DNA of 64,000 nt from Bacteroidales bacterium UBA1410 (GCA_002305015.1 DBPW01000018.1:141124-205123), one strand, 5' to 3'. Shown: positions 1-9,891, counted from the stretch's first letter. Translations and numbers: made by a program. Notes: generated by a model not told the origin, from the letters alone.

Positions 1-1
1 C

Positions 2-2047
2 ATGGAAAATTCGGGTCAGGAAAAATACAGCGGACGTTTGAACATTGAAGGTGATATACGTCCTTGGTTGAGTGTTGGAGCTAATGTAAATGGCTATTTT
101 TCAGATCTTGATGCAGGAACAGATAATATAGCGGATGTTTTTACTTATGCATCTGCTACTACGCCGGGAATGGTATTCCGCCATCCTGACGGGAGATATG
201 GTGCCATGAATAATCCCGAGGATGATCCTCAGTCTGCTGCCAATAATCCTCTTCGTCGATTGAACAACATTTGGGGAGGCTATGAACGACAAAATTTGAG
301 AACCCGTTTTTTTGGGACTTTGCGACCCTTTGAAGGATTTTCGGTGACGGGTTCTTTCAATTATGATTATACGGATGAGGAAATGAAGAAAAAGCCCGTA
401 TTTATTGACGGGTGGAATTTTCTTACCAATGTTATTACCTCTTCAGGTAAAGGAAGGTCTTATGTGACGTCAAAAGATAGCAAAATGGTTCGTCATTTTG
501 GTGATGTAGTGGCCCGTTATGAGAACAGTTTTTTGAACAAACGACTCGATTTTTCTGCAATGGCCGGGGCAAGTCAGGAACAATATCTGAGTAAAAATTT
601 TACTACTACCAAATATGATTTAATCGATATGGGCCTTGATGTTATAGATGCAGCTACAGGTGAAGCATCAGCCGGTGGCTCTGCGACCGAATGGGCGATG
701 CGTTCTTATTTTGGGAGGATCAATTTAGGTTGGGAGAATAAATATTTAATGGAGTTTAACCTTCGAGCCGATGCGTCTTCCCGTTTTTTGAAGGATAGGC
801 GTTGGGGATATTTTCCTTCTTTTTCTGCAGCGTGGCGCATCGATCAGGAAAATTTTATACAACCATTAATCGATCGTTGGCTGTCTAGTTTGAAAATACG
901 AGCTTCTTATGGATCATTAGGCAACAATTCCGTAGGAAATTATGAGGCACAGTCTTTATTTTCTCAATCCAATTATTGTTGGGGAGATGAAGTGGCTGTC
1001 GGAATGGCACAGACAGCTTTGGCTAATGCATTGCTTACCTGGGAAAGCACTTATGTTGCCAATGCAGGAATCGATTTCGGCGTATTGAAAAATCACTTAA
1101 CCGGTTCTTTCGATATATTTTATAAAAAGACAAAAGATATTTTGATTGACTTGCCCGCACCTCTGGTTCACGGCACCTCTTCGCTTCCTAAGCAAAATGC
1201 AGCTGCAGTCACCAACAAAGGATTTGAACTGTCATTGGGTTGGAGAGGAAAATCGGGTGATTTTAATTATGGAATCGAAGGAAATTTAACTTATAACAAA
1301 AATAACGTCGTAAAATTTAAAGGTGAGGATTATTCTTTGTCCGGAGTGAATTATATCAAGGAAGGATTGCCGATTAATGCTCAGTATATGTTGAGAGTTG
1401 ATCGCATTATCCAAACGGATGAGGATTTGGCAATCGTTAACGAAATGCTGGCTAAGAAGCCAAATGCTTTTGCTGCTTACGGTGTGCCCCAAAAAGGCGA
1501 TTTGTTATATAAAGATATTAACGGAGATGGCTTGATTAACAGTAATGACAGAACCATTGTAAGCGACGGGGATAATCCGAAATGGCTTTATGGATTTTCT
1601 CCCTCTATAGCCTATAAGGGGATCGATTTGTCGGCTCTTATTCAAGGGGTGGCCGGAGTAAAAGTGTATTGGCAGCAAGCTCAATACAACACGCCTACTG
1701 TACGTTACGGTTATCAGTTGAACCGTGAAGTTGTAGAAGGTAGGTGGTATGAAGGCCGGACAGATGCAAGTTATCCACGTTTACTACAATATTCAGATAC
1801 GCGAAATACGGTAGCATCGGATTTTTATTTGGAAGATAAGTCTTATTTGAAAATTCGCAATATCCAGTTGGGCTACACTTTACCTCAATCCATTGTTAAA
1901 AGGATGTTTCTTCAACGATTTCGGATTTATGGAAGTTTGGAGAATTTTTTCACTTTCACTCCCTATGGCGGCTGGGATCCTGAAGTAAGTGGAATGGCTT
2001 ATCCTTCTATGAAGCAAGCTGTAATCGGTATTAATCTTTCGTTTTAA
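2..2047 (+). CDS. susC: SusC-like TonB-dependent outer-membrane transporter, 3' part only
   Basis: C-terminal 681 residues of a SusC/RagA-type TonB-dependent porin. The gene is cut by the window edge, so the signal peptide, carboxypeptidase-like domain, TonB box and most of the plug are missing; family members are usually about 1000 residues. What remains is beta-barrel sequence with alternating aromatic strands, ending in Asn-Leu-Ser-Phe, the terminal-Phe signature of outer-membrane barrels. A susD gene starts 25 bases downstream, the standard pairing in which SusC imports oligosaccharides captured by SusD. The enzymes that follow suggest the cargo is a sulfated, uronate-containing oligosaccharide; that cargo is an inference. 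The first codon shown is simply the first in-frame ATG in the window, not the true start. Confidence 0.95.
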   Translation: MENSGQEKYSGRLNIEGDIRPWLSVGANVNGYFSDLDAGTDNIADVFTYASATTPGMVFRHPDGRYGAMNNPEDDPQSAANNPLRRLNNIWGGYERQNLRTRFFGTLRPFEGFSVTGSFNYDYTDEEMKKKPVFIDGWNFLTNVITSSGKGRSYVTSKDSKMVRHFGDVVARYENSFLNKRLDFSAMAGASQEQYLSKNFTTTKYDLIDMGLDVIDAATGEASAGGSATEWAMRSYFGRINLGWENKYLMEFNLRADASSRFLKDRRWGYFPSFSAAWRIDQENFIQPLIDRWLSSLKIRASYGSLGNNSVGNYEAQSLFSQSNYCWGDEVAVGMAQTALANALLTWESTYVANAGIDFGVLKNHLTGSFDIFYKKTKDILIDLPAPLVHGTSSLPKQNAAAVTNKGFELSLGWRGKSGDFNYGIEGNLTYNKNNVVKFKGEDYSLSGVNYIKEGLPINAQYMLRVDRIIQTDEDLAIVNEMLAKKPNAFAAYGVPQKGDLLYKDINGDGLINSNDRTIVSDGDNPKWLYGFSPSIAYKGIDLSALIQGVAGVKVYWQQAQYNTPTVRYGYQLNREVVEGRWYEGRTDASYPRLLQYSDTRNTVASDFYLEDKSYLKIRNIQLGYTLPQSIVKRMFLQRFRIYGSLENFFTFTPYGGWDPEVSGMAYPSMKQAVIGINLSF

Positions 2048-2072
2048 TTTCATACAATTAAAAATTTTTTTT

Positions 2073-3806
2073 ATGAAAAATCAAATCAAATATTATATTG
2101 GTATATTGTCATTGTTTTTAATAATATCGTTAAACGGGTGTTACGATCTGGATTTGTATCCGCATGACAAGCTAAGTGAAGGAACGTTTTGGAAAACAAG
2201 GGAACATGCTGATCAAGCAATGGCAGGGGTTTATAGTATGTTACGAAATGATAATGTTTTTGGAACTGTTTTTGGGTTAGATTGCTTAACCGATATTGGT
2301 ACAGGCTACGATGCTCCTGGTTATGTGGATATGGCTAGAGGAACTTATACTGCAACAACCGGTCAAGTTGTCAATAAGTGGAGCAGCCTTTATGAAGGAA
2401 TTGCCAGAGCCAATTTGGTTATTCAGAATATAGGCAATGTTTCTGAGAAGGAGATGAGTCAGGAAACCAAAAATCAGTATATTGCCGAAGCCAAGTTTTT
2501 GCGAGCATTGTTTTATTTTCAATTGTTGGACTTTTATGGAGCAGTGCCTTTGTATGATGAGAAAGTGGTAGTGGCAAAAGAATTTAATACAATGATGGAG
2601 CCAAGGAGCACACCTGATCAAGTTCGCTCTTTTATCCTTGCTGATTTAGATGCAGCTATTGCTTCTTTGCCACAAGAAGGAGACTATGCTGCGGCTTATT
2701 ATGGCCGTGCAACCAAAGGTGCAGCACAAGCATTGAAAGGTAAAGTATTGCTTTTTAATAAACAATATAGTGAAGCATCCAAACTGTTTGAAGATGTGAT
2801 TTCCAGTAAAAAGTATGCGCTTTATCCGAGTTATGAAAATTTATTCAAACCGGGAGGCGATGCCAGTAACGAGATGGTCTTTGCTATCCAGAATATTGGA
2901 GGAGTAGGTAAAAATTATGGAATGCCTATGACTTTTTATATGGGAACACGCTCTTCTTTTGGAAGTTGTTGGGATAATGTAACTGTAGCAACAGACTTTG
3001 TCGATTCTTATGAATATAAAGACGGAAGGCCTTTTAATTGGGAAGATTGGATACCGGGATTTACTACAGATGATGCGATAAAAGATGCTACTTTTCGTGC
3101 AACTTTAACTTCCGACCTTACGAAGGTAGCCAAATATCCCGATGCAAAAGACTTGCTCCTTGAAATGTATGATCAACGTGATCCGCGTATGCAACAATCG
3201 TTGATTTTGCCTTATACATGGTACAAAGGGTGGGTTTCGAATGCTCCAAAAGATTGTGAATATGTAATCGCAAAAGGTGTTAATGAAAAAAATGGTTTTA
3301 TTCGGGTTAATAATAATTGGGATATTTATCTATGGCGAAAATTTGTAGCCGAATACAATATGAATGGTGCCATTACCGATAGAGCCCATACTCCCATTAA
3401 TTTTCCTCTTATTCGTTATGCTGACGTATTGCTTATGTTAGCGGAATGTTATAATGAAATGGAAAGGCAAGATGATGCGGTATCGCTTATTAATCAGGTA
3501 AGGGCAAGAGTAAATATGCCGGGTATCAACAGCGGACCTTCGTGGCTTGAAGCATCAACCAAAGAAGAAGTTTTTGAACGAATTAAGCACGAGCGTGCCG
3601 TTGAATTGGCTGCAGAAGGTCATCGGTTTAGTGATTTAAAGCGTTGGGGATTGTTGGAAACCCTTAACGGGAAAGTTGAAAAAGGTTTTACGGGTAAAGC
3701 TTATTATACGCGTGTTGTCAGAACAAGGGATTATTTGTGGCCTGTTCCGCAACAAGAAATTGATATGAATAAAAATTTACTGCCTCAAAATCCGGGATGG
3801 GAATAA
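2073..3806 (+). CDS. susD: SusD/RagB-family glycan-binding lipoprotein
   Basis: 577-residue surface lipoprotein that would cap the preceding SusC barrel and bind the glycan. The N-terminus is a lipoprotein signal peptide with lipobox LNGC (Cys23), followed by the DLDLYPHDKLSEGTFW region typical of SusD starts (distal residues pair with the tetratricopeptide helices of the family). The C-terminal region has the usual ERAVELAAEGHRFSDLKRWG segment and the closing IDMNKNLLPQNPGW motif. Length is normal for the family. It lies 25 bases after susC, so the two are co-transcribed. The ligand cannot be read from sequence, because SusD binding sites diverge strongly. Confidence 0.96.
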   Translation: MKNQIKYYIGILSLFLIISLNGCYDLDLYPHDKLSEGTFWKTREHADQAMAGVYSMLRNDNVFGTVFGLDCLTDIGTGYDAPGYVDMARGTYTATTGQVVNKWSSLYEGIARANLVIQNIGNVSEKEMSQETKNQYIAEAKFLRALFYFQLLDFYGAVPLYDEKVVVAKEFNTMMEPRSTPDQVRSFILADLDAAIASLPQEGDYAAAYYGRATKGAAQALKGKVLLFNKQYSEASKLFEDVISSKKYALYPSYENLFKPGGDASNEMVFAIQNIGGVGKNYGMPMTFYMGTRSSFGSCWDNVTVATDFVDSYEYKDGRPFNWEDWIPGFTTDDAIKDATFRATLTSDLTKVAKYPDAKDLLLEMYDQRDPRMQQSLILPYTWYKGWVSNAPKDCEYVIAKGVNEKNGFIRVNNNWDIYLWRKFVAEYNMNGAITDRAHTPINFPLIRYADVLLMLAECYNEMERQDDAVSLINQVRARVNMPGINSGPSWLEASTKEEVFERIKHERAVELAAEGHRFSDLKRWGLLETLNGKVEKGFTGKAYYTRVVRTRDYLWPVPQQEIDMNKNLLPQNPGWE

Positions 3807-3859
3807 ATTTGTTATGTATATTCAGTAAATAATAAATTGGTCCGCAAAAACTTTCAGTT

Positions 3860-3888
3860 ATTATTTCAAACGAAATCAGTGAAATAAT
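3860..3888 (+). other. Intercistronic inverted repeat between susD and the GH16 gene
   Basis: Perfect 9-base arms ATTATTTCA (3860-3868) and TGAAATAAT (3880-3888) around an 11-base loop. No U-run follows, so it does not look like an intrinsic terminator. An mRNA-stability or processing hairpin separating the abundant susCD message from the enzyme genes is a plausible inference; a chance A+T-rich repeat is possible. Confidence 0.45.
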
Positions 3889-3973
3889 TGGCAATCAGAA
3901 ATAAAATAGCCGAGGATAAGATTTGTTGAAAAATATTCTAAAGTTTTTGCGGATTATCTTTTTTAGCAATAAT

Positions 3974-4753
3974 ATGAGAAAATACTTAATTTTATTGTTG
4001 ACTTCTCTTTTTTTTATTTCTTGTAATGAGGAAAATCGGGATGAATCGTCTTCATATGTTGAATCTATTCTTCCAGCCCATCTCAAAAATTATCGGATGG
4101 TTTGGAATGATGAATTCGATGGATCAACTGTTGATATGAGTAAATGGAATTACAGAGACGAAGGTAATGTGCGGCATTATGCCGTTGTATCCAGAAAAAC
4201 CATAAGTCTAGATGGGGAAGGTCATTTATCCATTAAGGTGATAAAAGATAAGGATGTATATTATGTTGGACAGTTAGGTACACAAGGTATTTTTGAAACA
4301 ACGTATGGTTATTTTGAATGCAGAGCGAAAATGAACAAACAGATCGGGCCTCATGTTGCTTTTTGGTTGCAGTCCCCTGATTTAGGCAAAATCGGTGATC
4401 CTTCTATAGATGGAGCTGAAATAGATATTTTTGAATATCATCGAAAAACGCCTAAAGTTGTATATCATAATATTCATTGGGATGGTTATGGCGTTAACCA
4501 TAAACAGGTAGGTACTCAAATACATTGGGATGATATTGATTCAGGATTTCATGTTTTTGGGTTGGAATGGGATACCGATAAATATGTTTTTTATGTTGAC
4601 GGGAAAGAAACTTGGCGCACAAGCTCTGCTATTTCAAAGCGAAGTGAATATATAATTCTTTCTACAGAATTAACAGGATGGGGAGGTGATCCTGCTTTGG
4701 GAACTTTCCCCGATGAAGTAATTTTTGATTACGTTCGTGTTTTTAAGCCATAA
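3974..4753 (+). CDS. GH16-family endo-glycanase lipoprotein
   Basis: 259-residue predicted lipoprotein, lipobox FISC with Cys17, with a concanavalin-like GH16 domain over nearly its whole length. The catalytic signature EIDIFE lies at residues 149-154 (nucleophile E149, acid/base E154, with the extra residue seen in the beta-bulge GH16 subgroup). The opening WNDEFDG and the closing FDYVRVFK are also family landmarks. GH16 enzymes cut beta-1,3/1,4-glucans, galactans or algal polysaccharides, and the subfamily is not clear here. An upstream TTG at 3923 would add 17 residues, but the ATG at 3974 gives a clean lipoprotein signal, so I use it. The position right after susCD suggests a surface enzyme making the first cuts. 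Confidence 0.85.
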   Translation: MRKYLILLLTSLFFISCNEENRDESSSYVESILPAHLKNYRMVWNDEFDGSTVDMSKWNYRDEGNVRHYAVVSRKTISLDGEGHLSIKVIKDKDVYYVGQLGTQGIFETTYGYFECRAKMNKQIGPHVAFWLQSPDLGKIGDPSIDGAEIDIFEYHRKTPKVVYHNIHWDGYGVNHKQVGTQIHWDDIDSGFHVFGLEWDTDKYVFYVDGKETWRTSSAISKRSEYIILSTELTGWGGDPALGTFPDEVIFDYVRVFKP

Positions 4754-4824
4754 GTTTATAACCGAGGCGTCATCAAAAAAATAATAGGTCATTTGAATTA
4801 TGGTAAGTTAATAAAAACGAGACG

Positions 4825-6768
4825 ATGAATGCAATATTTATGAAAACACGAATTTTGGTTATTCTTTTTTTCTCTTACTCTATTTTTTGTTTTTCGCATG
4901 AATATAGGAATCTCCTTCAAAATCAAGCTGATTTTTCGTTTTTAAAGAGGTCATTAATTTTAAATCAAAACTGGGTTTCTTATCCCGATTATCTTGACAG
5001 AAAGGGGTGGGATCAATTAACCGGAGATTTTAAAACAGAAATTATCAAAAGAGGAGAGGAGTCGTTGAACTACGAATGGAAAGTAGTTAAATTGACTGAT
5101 TATTTGGAATTTGAAAGAAGTGGATCGCGTCAAGTGATGGAAACTCCCTATAATTCTAATATCACTGCCCTTTCCAACTTAATCTATGCTGAATTGGCAG
5201 AAGGTAAGGGTCGTTTTATGGATCAAATTATTAACGGTGTGTGGACTTGTTGTGAAATGACTTCTTGGGCTCTTTCTGCACATTTGCCTGCTTTTCAAAG
5301 TTCCGGACGTTCGCTTCCACATATAGAAGAACAGGTAATAGATTTGACTGCAGGAGATTTGGGTTCGTTGTTATCATGGACATGGTATTTTTTTAGGAAT
5401 GAGATGCATAAAATTGATCCTGTTGTTTCCATCAGATTAAGAGATGAACTTCAAAGAAGAATTCTTGATCCTTATATGGAAAGAAGTGATTTTTGGTGGC
5501 AGGCATTTTATGCACTTCCTCAAACAATGGTGAATAATTGGAATCCATGGTGTAATTTTAATGTGTTGACTTGTTTCCTTTTGTTGGAAAACGATCAAAA
5601 TAAATTGGCAAAAGCGGTTTATAGAACAATGGTATCTGTAGATAAGTTTATCAATTATACCCATGGCGATGGAGCGTGTGAAGAAGGAACCGGTTATTGG
5701 GGACATGCCGCAGGGAAAATGTACGATTATTTGCAATTATTAAGCGATGCTACAGGGAACAAGATAACTATTTTTGACAATCCCTTGATAAAGAGTATGG
5801 GTGAATACATAGTGAATTCATATATTGGCGAAAATTGGGTTGTTAATTTTGCTGATGCATCTCCAAAAGGAGGGGGCGACCCCGGTTTGATTTTTCGCTA
5901 TGGTAAAGCTGTTAAGAGTAATGATATGATCGGTTTCGCTTCCTATTTACATAATATAAACAACAAAAAATCTTATTATGATGCCTCAAGAGATATATAT
6001 CGAACACTTGAAAATTTAAAATATTATTCGCAGTTGATAACCACTCAACCGTTTTTTTCTCCTATATATCATGTGTGGTATCCTGAAACAGAATTGTGTT
6101 ACATGCGCAATAAATCGGGTTTTTTCTTCGCTGCTAAAGGAGGGCATAATGCAGAAAGCCATAATCATAATGATATAGGATCTTTTTTACTTTATTATGA
6201 AAATCAACCTCTTTTTATTGATGTTGGTGTAGGAACTTACACTCGACAGACTTTTAGCGAGGAGCGATATTCCATTTGGACTATGCAAAGTGATTATCAT
6301 AATATACCGAAGATTAACGGAAAATCCCAAAAAGAAGGTGTAAATTATCGATCAAAAGATGTAAAGTATATAGAATCGAAAAATCAATTTTCTTTGGATA
6401 TATCTCAGGCTTATCCTCAGGATGCAGATATTGAATTCTGGAGAAGAACATACACACTTAACATTCGAGGTGGATTGGAAATAGAGGATAAATTTGTTTT
6501 GAAAAAAGTTCATGAATTCAACAGAATACATTTCATGAGCATTATAAAGCCGGATGTTTCTTTACCGGGAAAGGCAATTTTCGAAATTAACGAGAAACAA
6601 ATTCAACTTTCCTATCCCAAAGAACAATTTACACCTGAAATTGAAGAAATTATATTAGATGACCCTCGTTTATTCAGAACATGGGGAAATGTTGTTTACA
6701 GACTAATGTTGGTTGCAAAAGAGAAAAAAAGAACAGGAGATTATAAGTTTAGCATTGTACCCTTATAA
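4825..6768 (+). CDS. Heparinase II/III-family polysaccharide lyase
   Basis: 647-residue secreted protein. An N-terminal signal peptide (hydrophobic stretch ending near FCFS) is followed by an alpha/alpha-toroid region rich in Trp, Tyr and Asn, then a beta-sandwich domain that carries the heparinase II/III motif GGHNAESHNHNDIGSF about two thirds along. That His-rich motif belongs to lyases that split uronic acid-containing polymers by beta-elimination, leaving a 4,5-unsaturated uronate. The GH88 gene downstream removes exactly that product, which supports the role. The PL family number cannot be assigned by eye. A second in-frame ATG at 4840 would also give a good signal peptide. Codon use is ordinary for the neighbourhood. 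Confidence 0.85.
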   Translation: MNAIFMKTRILVILFFSYSIFCFSHEYRNLLQNQADFSFLKRSLILNQNWVSYPDYLDRKGWDQLTGDFKTEIIKRGEESLNYEWKVVKLTDYLEFERSGSRQVMETPYNSNITALSNLIYAELAEGKGRFMDQIINGVWTCCEMTSWALSAHLPAFQSSGRSLPHIEEQVIDLTAGDLGSLLSWTWYFFRNEMHKIDPVVSIRLRDELQRRILDPYMERSDFWWQAFYALPQTMVNNWNPWCNFNVLTCFLLLENDQNKLAKAVYRTMVSVDKFINYTHGDGACEEGTGYWGHAAGKMYDYLQLLSDATGNKITIFDNPLIKSMGEYIVNSYIGENWVVNFADASPKGGGDPGLIFRYGKAVKSNDMIGFASYLHNINNKKSYYDASRDIYRTLENLKYYSQLITTQPFFSPIYHVWYPETELCYMRNKSGFFFAAKGGHNAESHNHNDIGSFLLYYENQPLFIDVGVGTYTRQTFSEERYSIWTMQSDYHNIPKINGKSQKEGVNYRSKDVKYIESKNQFSLDISQAYPQDADIEFWRRTYTLNIRGGLEIEDKFVLKKVHEFNRIHFMSIIKPDVSLPGKAIFEINEKQIQLSYPKEQFTPEIEEIILDDPRLFRTWGNVVYRLMLVAKEKKRTGDYKFSIVPL

Positions 6769-6787
6769 TGATGAGAAAAACTTTTAA

Positions 6788-6931
6788 GGGAACGATCTGC
6801 AGGATCAACTTTACGACATGGTGCACGACCGGGGCGAATACGACAATGTTGCCGCCGGTAATCCTTTGGCTGTATGTTCTCTGAAAGAAATTCTCCGAAA
6901 AGAGAAAGTAAAGGGTATCGGAATGGAATAA
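6788..6931 (+). pseudogene. 3'-terminal remnant of a sulfatase gene (48 codons)
   Basis: Read in frame, this gives DQLYDMVHDRGEYDNVAAGN and continues to a stop at 6929-6931. It matches the last residues of the intact sulfatase ending at 19153. A 56-base block, 6803-6858, is identical to 19022-19077; after it the copies diverge slightly (Val-Val-Arg versus Ala-Val-Cys, Glu versus Lys). There is no start and no catalytic part. It is therefore the tail of a lost paralogue, or a fragment copied from the 17.6 kb gene, stranded between the lyase and GH88 genes. The strong nucleotide identity argues for a recent event. Confidence 0.9.
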
Positions 6932-6968
6932 CGATAAAAAAAGTACTTTAAAAATAGATTTGAATAAT

Positions 6969-8177
6969 ATGAAACAATCCTTTTTGTTATCTTTTTTATT
7001 ATTGATTTTCAGTATATCTGTATGTCAAAGCAAAAATCAACGTAAATTTATCGATGAAAATGTAAAGTTTGCGGCAGAACAATATACGTTGCAAACGGCG
7101 CTTATAGAGAAAACGGGGAAACTGCTTTATCCTCACACGTTTATTGATGGTGAAATACGATATGTGCATCCTACGGGCTGGACATCAGGGTTTTTCCCAG
7201 GGAGTTTATGGTATTTGTTTGAATTAGCCGGCGATGAAAAATGGAGATCATGGGGGGAAATATTCACAGAAGGATTGGATTCTGTAAAATACCTGACCAA
7301 TCACCATGATATAGGATTTATTATTGGATGCAGTTTTGGTAACGGATTGCGTTTGACCGGAAATGAAACGTATAAAGATGTCATCATACAAGCGGCAAAA
7401 TCGCTTTCTACACGTTTCAGACCTGCTGCCGGTGTTATTCAATCGTGGAATGTAACCGGTGGTTGGCAGGCAGAGAGAGGTTGGGAGTGTCCTGTAATTA
7501 TTGATAATATGATGAATCTCGAATTGCTTTTTAATGCCACAGAGTTGTCGGGCGATTCGTCTTTTTACAGGATAGCCGTTTCCCATGCCGATAAAACTAT
7601 CGAAAATCATTTTCGTCCCGATTATAGCACATGGCATGTAGTGGATTATGATTTGAACAAGGGTTCCGTACGAAGCAAACAAACTGCTCAGGGTTATGCG
7701 GATCATTCGACGTGGGCACGTGGACAAGCATGGGCAATTTATGGATATACCGTTTGCTATCGAGAAACCAAAGATCTTCGGTATTTAAAACAAGCAGAAA
7801 AAGCTTTTGATTTTGTTGTTCATCATCCTAATTTCCCGGAAGATGGCGTCCCCTATTGGGATTTTAATGCGCCGGATATTCCGAATGCTTTGCGTGATGC
7901 TTCCGCCGGAGCAATTATGGCTTCAGCCTTATATGAATTATCCATGCATACTCAACATAAAGGCTATAAGAAATGGGCGGATAAAATCATGGCTAGTTTG
8001 GCAAGCCCGAAGTATCGCAGTGAAATTGGAGATAACGGAAATTTTTTGTTGAAACATTGTGTGGGGAGTATTCCGCATGGTTCGGAAATAGATGTACCCC
8101 TTAGTTATGCCGATTATTATTTTTTAGAGGCTCTTAAACGAAAAAGAGATATAGAAAGAGATGGTTATTTTCATTAA
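6969..8177 (+). CDS. GH88 unsaturated glucuronyl hydrolase
   Basis: 402-residue secreted enzyme with a signal peptide (MKQSFLLSFLLLIFSISVCQ). The GH88 (alpha/alpha)6 barrel hydrates the C4-C5 double bond of unsaturated uronic acids released by polysaccharide lyases. The two family aspartates are visible in HHDIGF (D114) and IIDNMMNLEL (D179). The segment DHSTWARGQAWAIYGY and the C-terminal GSEIDVPLSYADYYFLEAL are also characteristic. A TTG three codons upstream (6960) is possible, but the ATG at 6969 is preferred. Placed after the heparinase-family lyase, it completes a lyase-hydrolase pair that gives 5-keto-uronate plus a shortened oligosaccharide, normally in the periplasm. Confidence 0.93.
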   Translation: MKQSFLLSFLLLIFSISVCQSKNQRKFIDENVKFAAEQYTLQTALIEKTGKLLYPHTFIDGEIRYVHPTGWTSGFFPGSLWYLFELAGDEKWRSWGEIFTEGLDSVKYLTNHHDIGFIIGCSFGNGLRLTGNETYKDVIIQAAKSLSTRFRPAAGVIQSWNVTGGWQAERGWECPVIIDNMMNLELLFNATELSGDSSFYRIAVSHADKTIENHFRPDYSTWHVVDYDLNKGSVRSKQTAQGYADHSTWARGQAWAIYGYTVCYRETKDLRYLKQAEKAFDFVVHHPNFPEDGVPYWDFNAPDIPNALRDASAGAIMASALYELSMHTQHKGYKKWADKIMASLASPKYRSEIGDNGNFLLKHCVGSIPHGSEIDVPLSYADYYFLEALKRKRDIERDGYFH

Positions 8178-8214
8178 AATAATTATAGTTTCCTTTGATA
8201 AGTTAAGTGAAGTA

Positions 8215-8232
8215 ATTTCAGTAATGTGAAAT
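8215..8232 (+). other. Small inverted repeat upstream of the first sulfatase
   Basis: ATTTCA (8215-8220), six bases, then TGAAAT (8227-8232). It is the same half-site as the longer repeat at 3860-3888 in another gap of the same enzyme cluster. It could be a small hairpin or a regulator site; with six-base arms in A+T-rich DNA, chance is also likely. Confidence 0.25.
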
Positions 8233-8281
8233 CAAAAAAGAATTTGATCATTCATACCTTCAATAGGTAATTTTCACAAAT

Positions 8282-9865
8282 ATGAATTGCAACAAAGAAA
8301 AATATCGCATCGCAATGAAAATCAATAAAATGGTAAAGCAATTATCTTGTCTTGGAATAAGTATTGTCCCTTTTATTCAGTGTCATGGTCAAAATAATCC
8401 AGTTTCTCAGCCGAATATAATTTATATTTTTCCTGACCAGATGCGCAATTGTGCAATGGAATTTTGGCATAACGAGCACTTTTCAAAGTTCATTAATTTT
8501 ACAGCCGATCCGGTTAAAACGCCGAATTTAAATCGTTTTGCCGAGGAATCGATCGTATTTACTTCTGCAATGAGTAATTGTCCGTTGAGTACACCGCACA
8601 GAGGCTCTCTTCTTACGGGCATGTACCCCCATAAAAGTGGAGCTATGCTCAATTGTAATTCCGATCGGCCGATAAGTTCTCTTAGAGACGATGTTGTTAG
8701 CATTAGTGACGTTTTACGTAATAACGGTTATGAATGTGCTTATATAGGCAAATACCATTTAGATTTTCCTACACCCAATGATCCTCAGAATCCGGGACAT
8801 TATGTGGAAAACAGGGATCCGGTTTGGGATGCTTATACTCCACCTGAAAAAAGACATGGATTCAATTTTTGGTATTCTTATGGTACGTTTGACGAGCATA
8901 AGCATCCTCATTATTGGGATACCGAAGGGAATCGACATGATATTAATGAATATTCTCCTAAACATGAAGCCGATGTGGCAATTGCTTATTTGGAGAATAA
9001 AAATAATGAACGTGATGCAACAAAACCTTTTTTCTTAGTGATAAGCATGAATCCCCCGCATTCGCCTTATCATTCTTTGAACGATTGTCGCGAAGAAGAT
9101 TATAAACTATACAAAGATAAATCTTTGCAGGAATTGCTCGTTCGTCCCAATGTGGATTTGACTATGGAGAAAGCCAAATGTGCGCCTTTTTATTTTGCTC
9201 ATGTAACGGGAGTCGACAAGGAATTCGGAAGAATATTGGAAGCTGTAAAAGAACTCGATTTAGATAAAAATACCATTATTGTATTTTCATCCGATCATGG
9301 AGAAACCCTATGCAGCCATGGAACATCAGATCCCAAAAATTTGCCTTATACGGAAGCAATGAATGTTCCCTTCCTTATTCGTTATCCCGGGAAACTGATC
9401 CCTCGCACAGTAAATTACCTGCTTTCTTCGCCGGATATTATGCCTACGTTGTTGGGATTAAGTGGATTCAAAAAACAAATTCCACAAGATGTACAAGGGT
9501 ATGATTTTTCGGAAACTCTTTTGACCAATAAGGTTAAAAACGATATTCCCAACAGCGTTTTATACATTAAAAATATTGATGGAGATAAAAATGAAGAGGG
9601 AAAAGTAATATCTTATTTTCCTGTGTCACGAGGCATAAAAACATTAAAATATACGCTTGTCTTAACGATTAATAAAAAAACAAAAGCGTTGGAGGAGGTT
9701 TTATTTTTTGATGATGAAAAAGATCCTTATCAAATGAATAATCTCGACTGGAACGATTTTCCACAAGAACGAAAAATGTTATTATCGGAACTTTCCGGTT
9801 TATTGAAAAAAGCAGATGATCCCTGGTTTAGGGAAAGAATTTTAAATGAATTTATTTCCTATTAA
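8282..9865 (+). CDS. Secreted Ser-type sulfatase
   Basis: 527-residue formylglycine-dependent sulfatase of the alkaline-phosphatase superfamily. The maturation motif is S103-T-P-H-R in LSTPHRGSLLTG, so the residue to be oxidised is Ser; this type is matured by the radical SAM enzyme anSME, and no anSME gene is in the window. The N-terminal metal site (IFPDQMRN) and the C-terminal metal/sulfate site (FSSDHGETL) are both present. A signal peptide follows the second or third Met (8315 or 8330), so the true start may be slightly downstream of the ATG used here. It sits between GH88 and GH20, consistent with removing sulfate from a uronate/hexosamine-containing oligosaccharide. The exact regioselectivity is not predictable by eye. 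Confidence 0.92.
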   Translation: MNCNKEKYRIAMKINKMVKQLSCLGISIVPFIQCHGQNNPVSQPNIIYIFPDQMRNCAMEFWHNEHFSKFINFTADPVKTPNLNRFAEESIVFTSAMSNCPLSTPHRGSLLTGMYPHKSGAMLNCNSDRPISSLRDDVVSISDVLRNNGYECAYIGKYHLDFPTPNDPQNPGHYVENRDPVWDAYTPPEKRHGFNFWYSYGTFDEHKHPHYWDTEGNRHDINEYSPKHEADVAIAYLENKNNERDATKPFFLVISMNPPHSPYHSLNDCREEDYKLYKDKSLQELLVRPNVDLTMEKAKCAPFYFAHVTGVDKEFGRILEAVKELDLDKNTIIVFSSDHGETLCSHGTSDPKNLPYTEAMNVPFLIRYPGKLIPRTVNYLLSSPDIMPTLLGLSGFKKQIPQDVQGYDFSETLLTNKVKNDIPNSVLYIKNIDGDKNEEGKVISYFPVSRGIKTLKYTLVLTINKKTKALEEVLFFDDEKDPYQMNNLDWNDFPQERKMLLSELSGLLKKADDPWFRERILNEFISY

Positions 9866-9891
9866 ACTTGATGACTTAACAGTGTACACGA

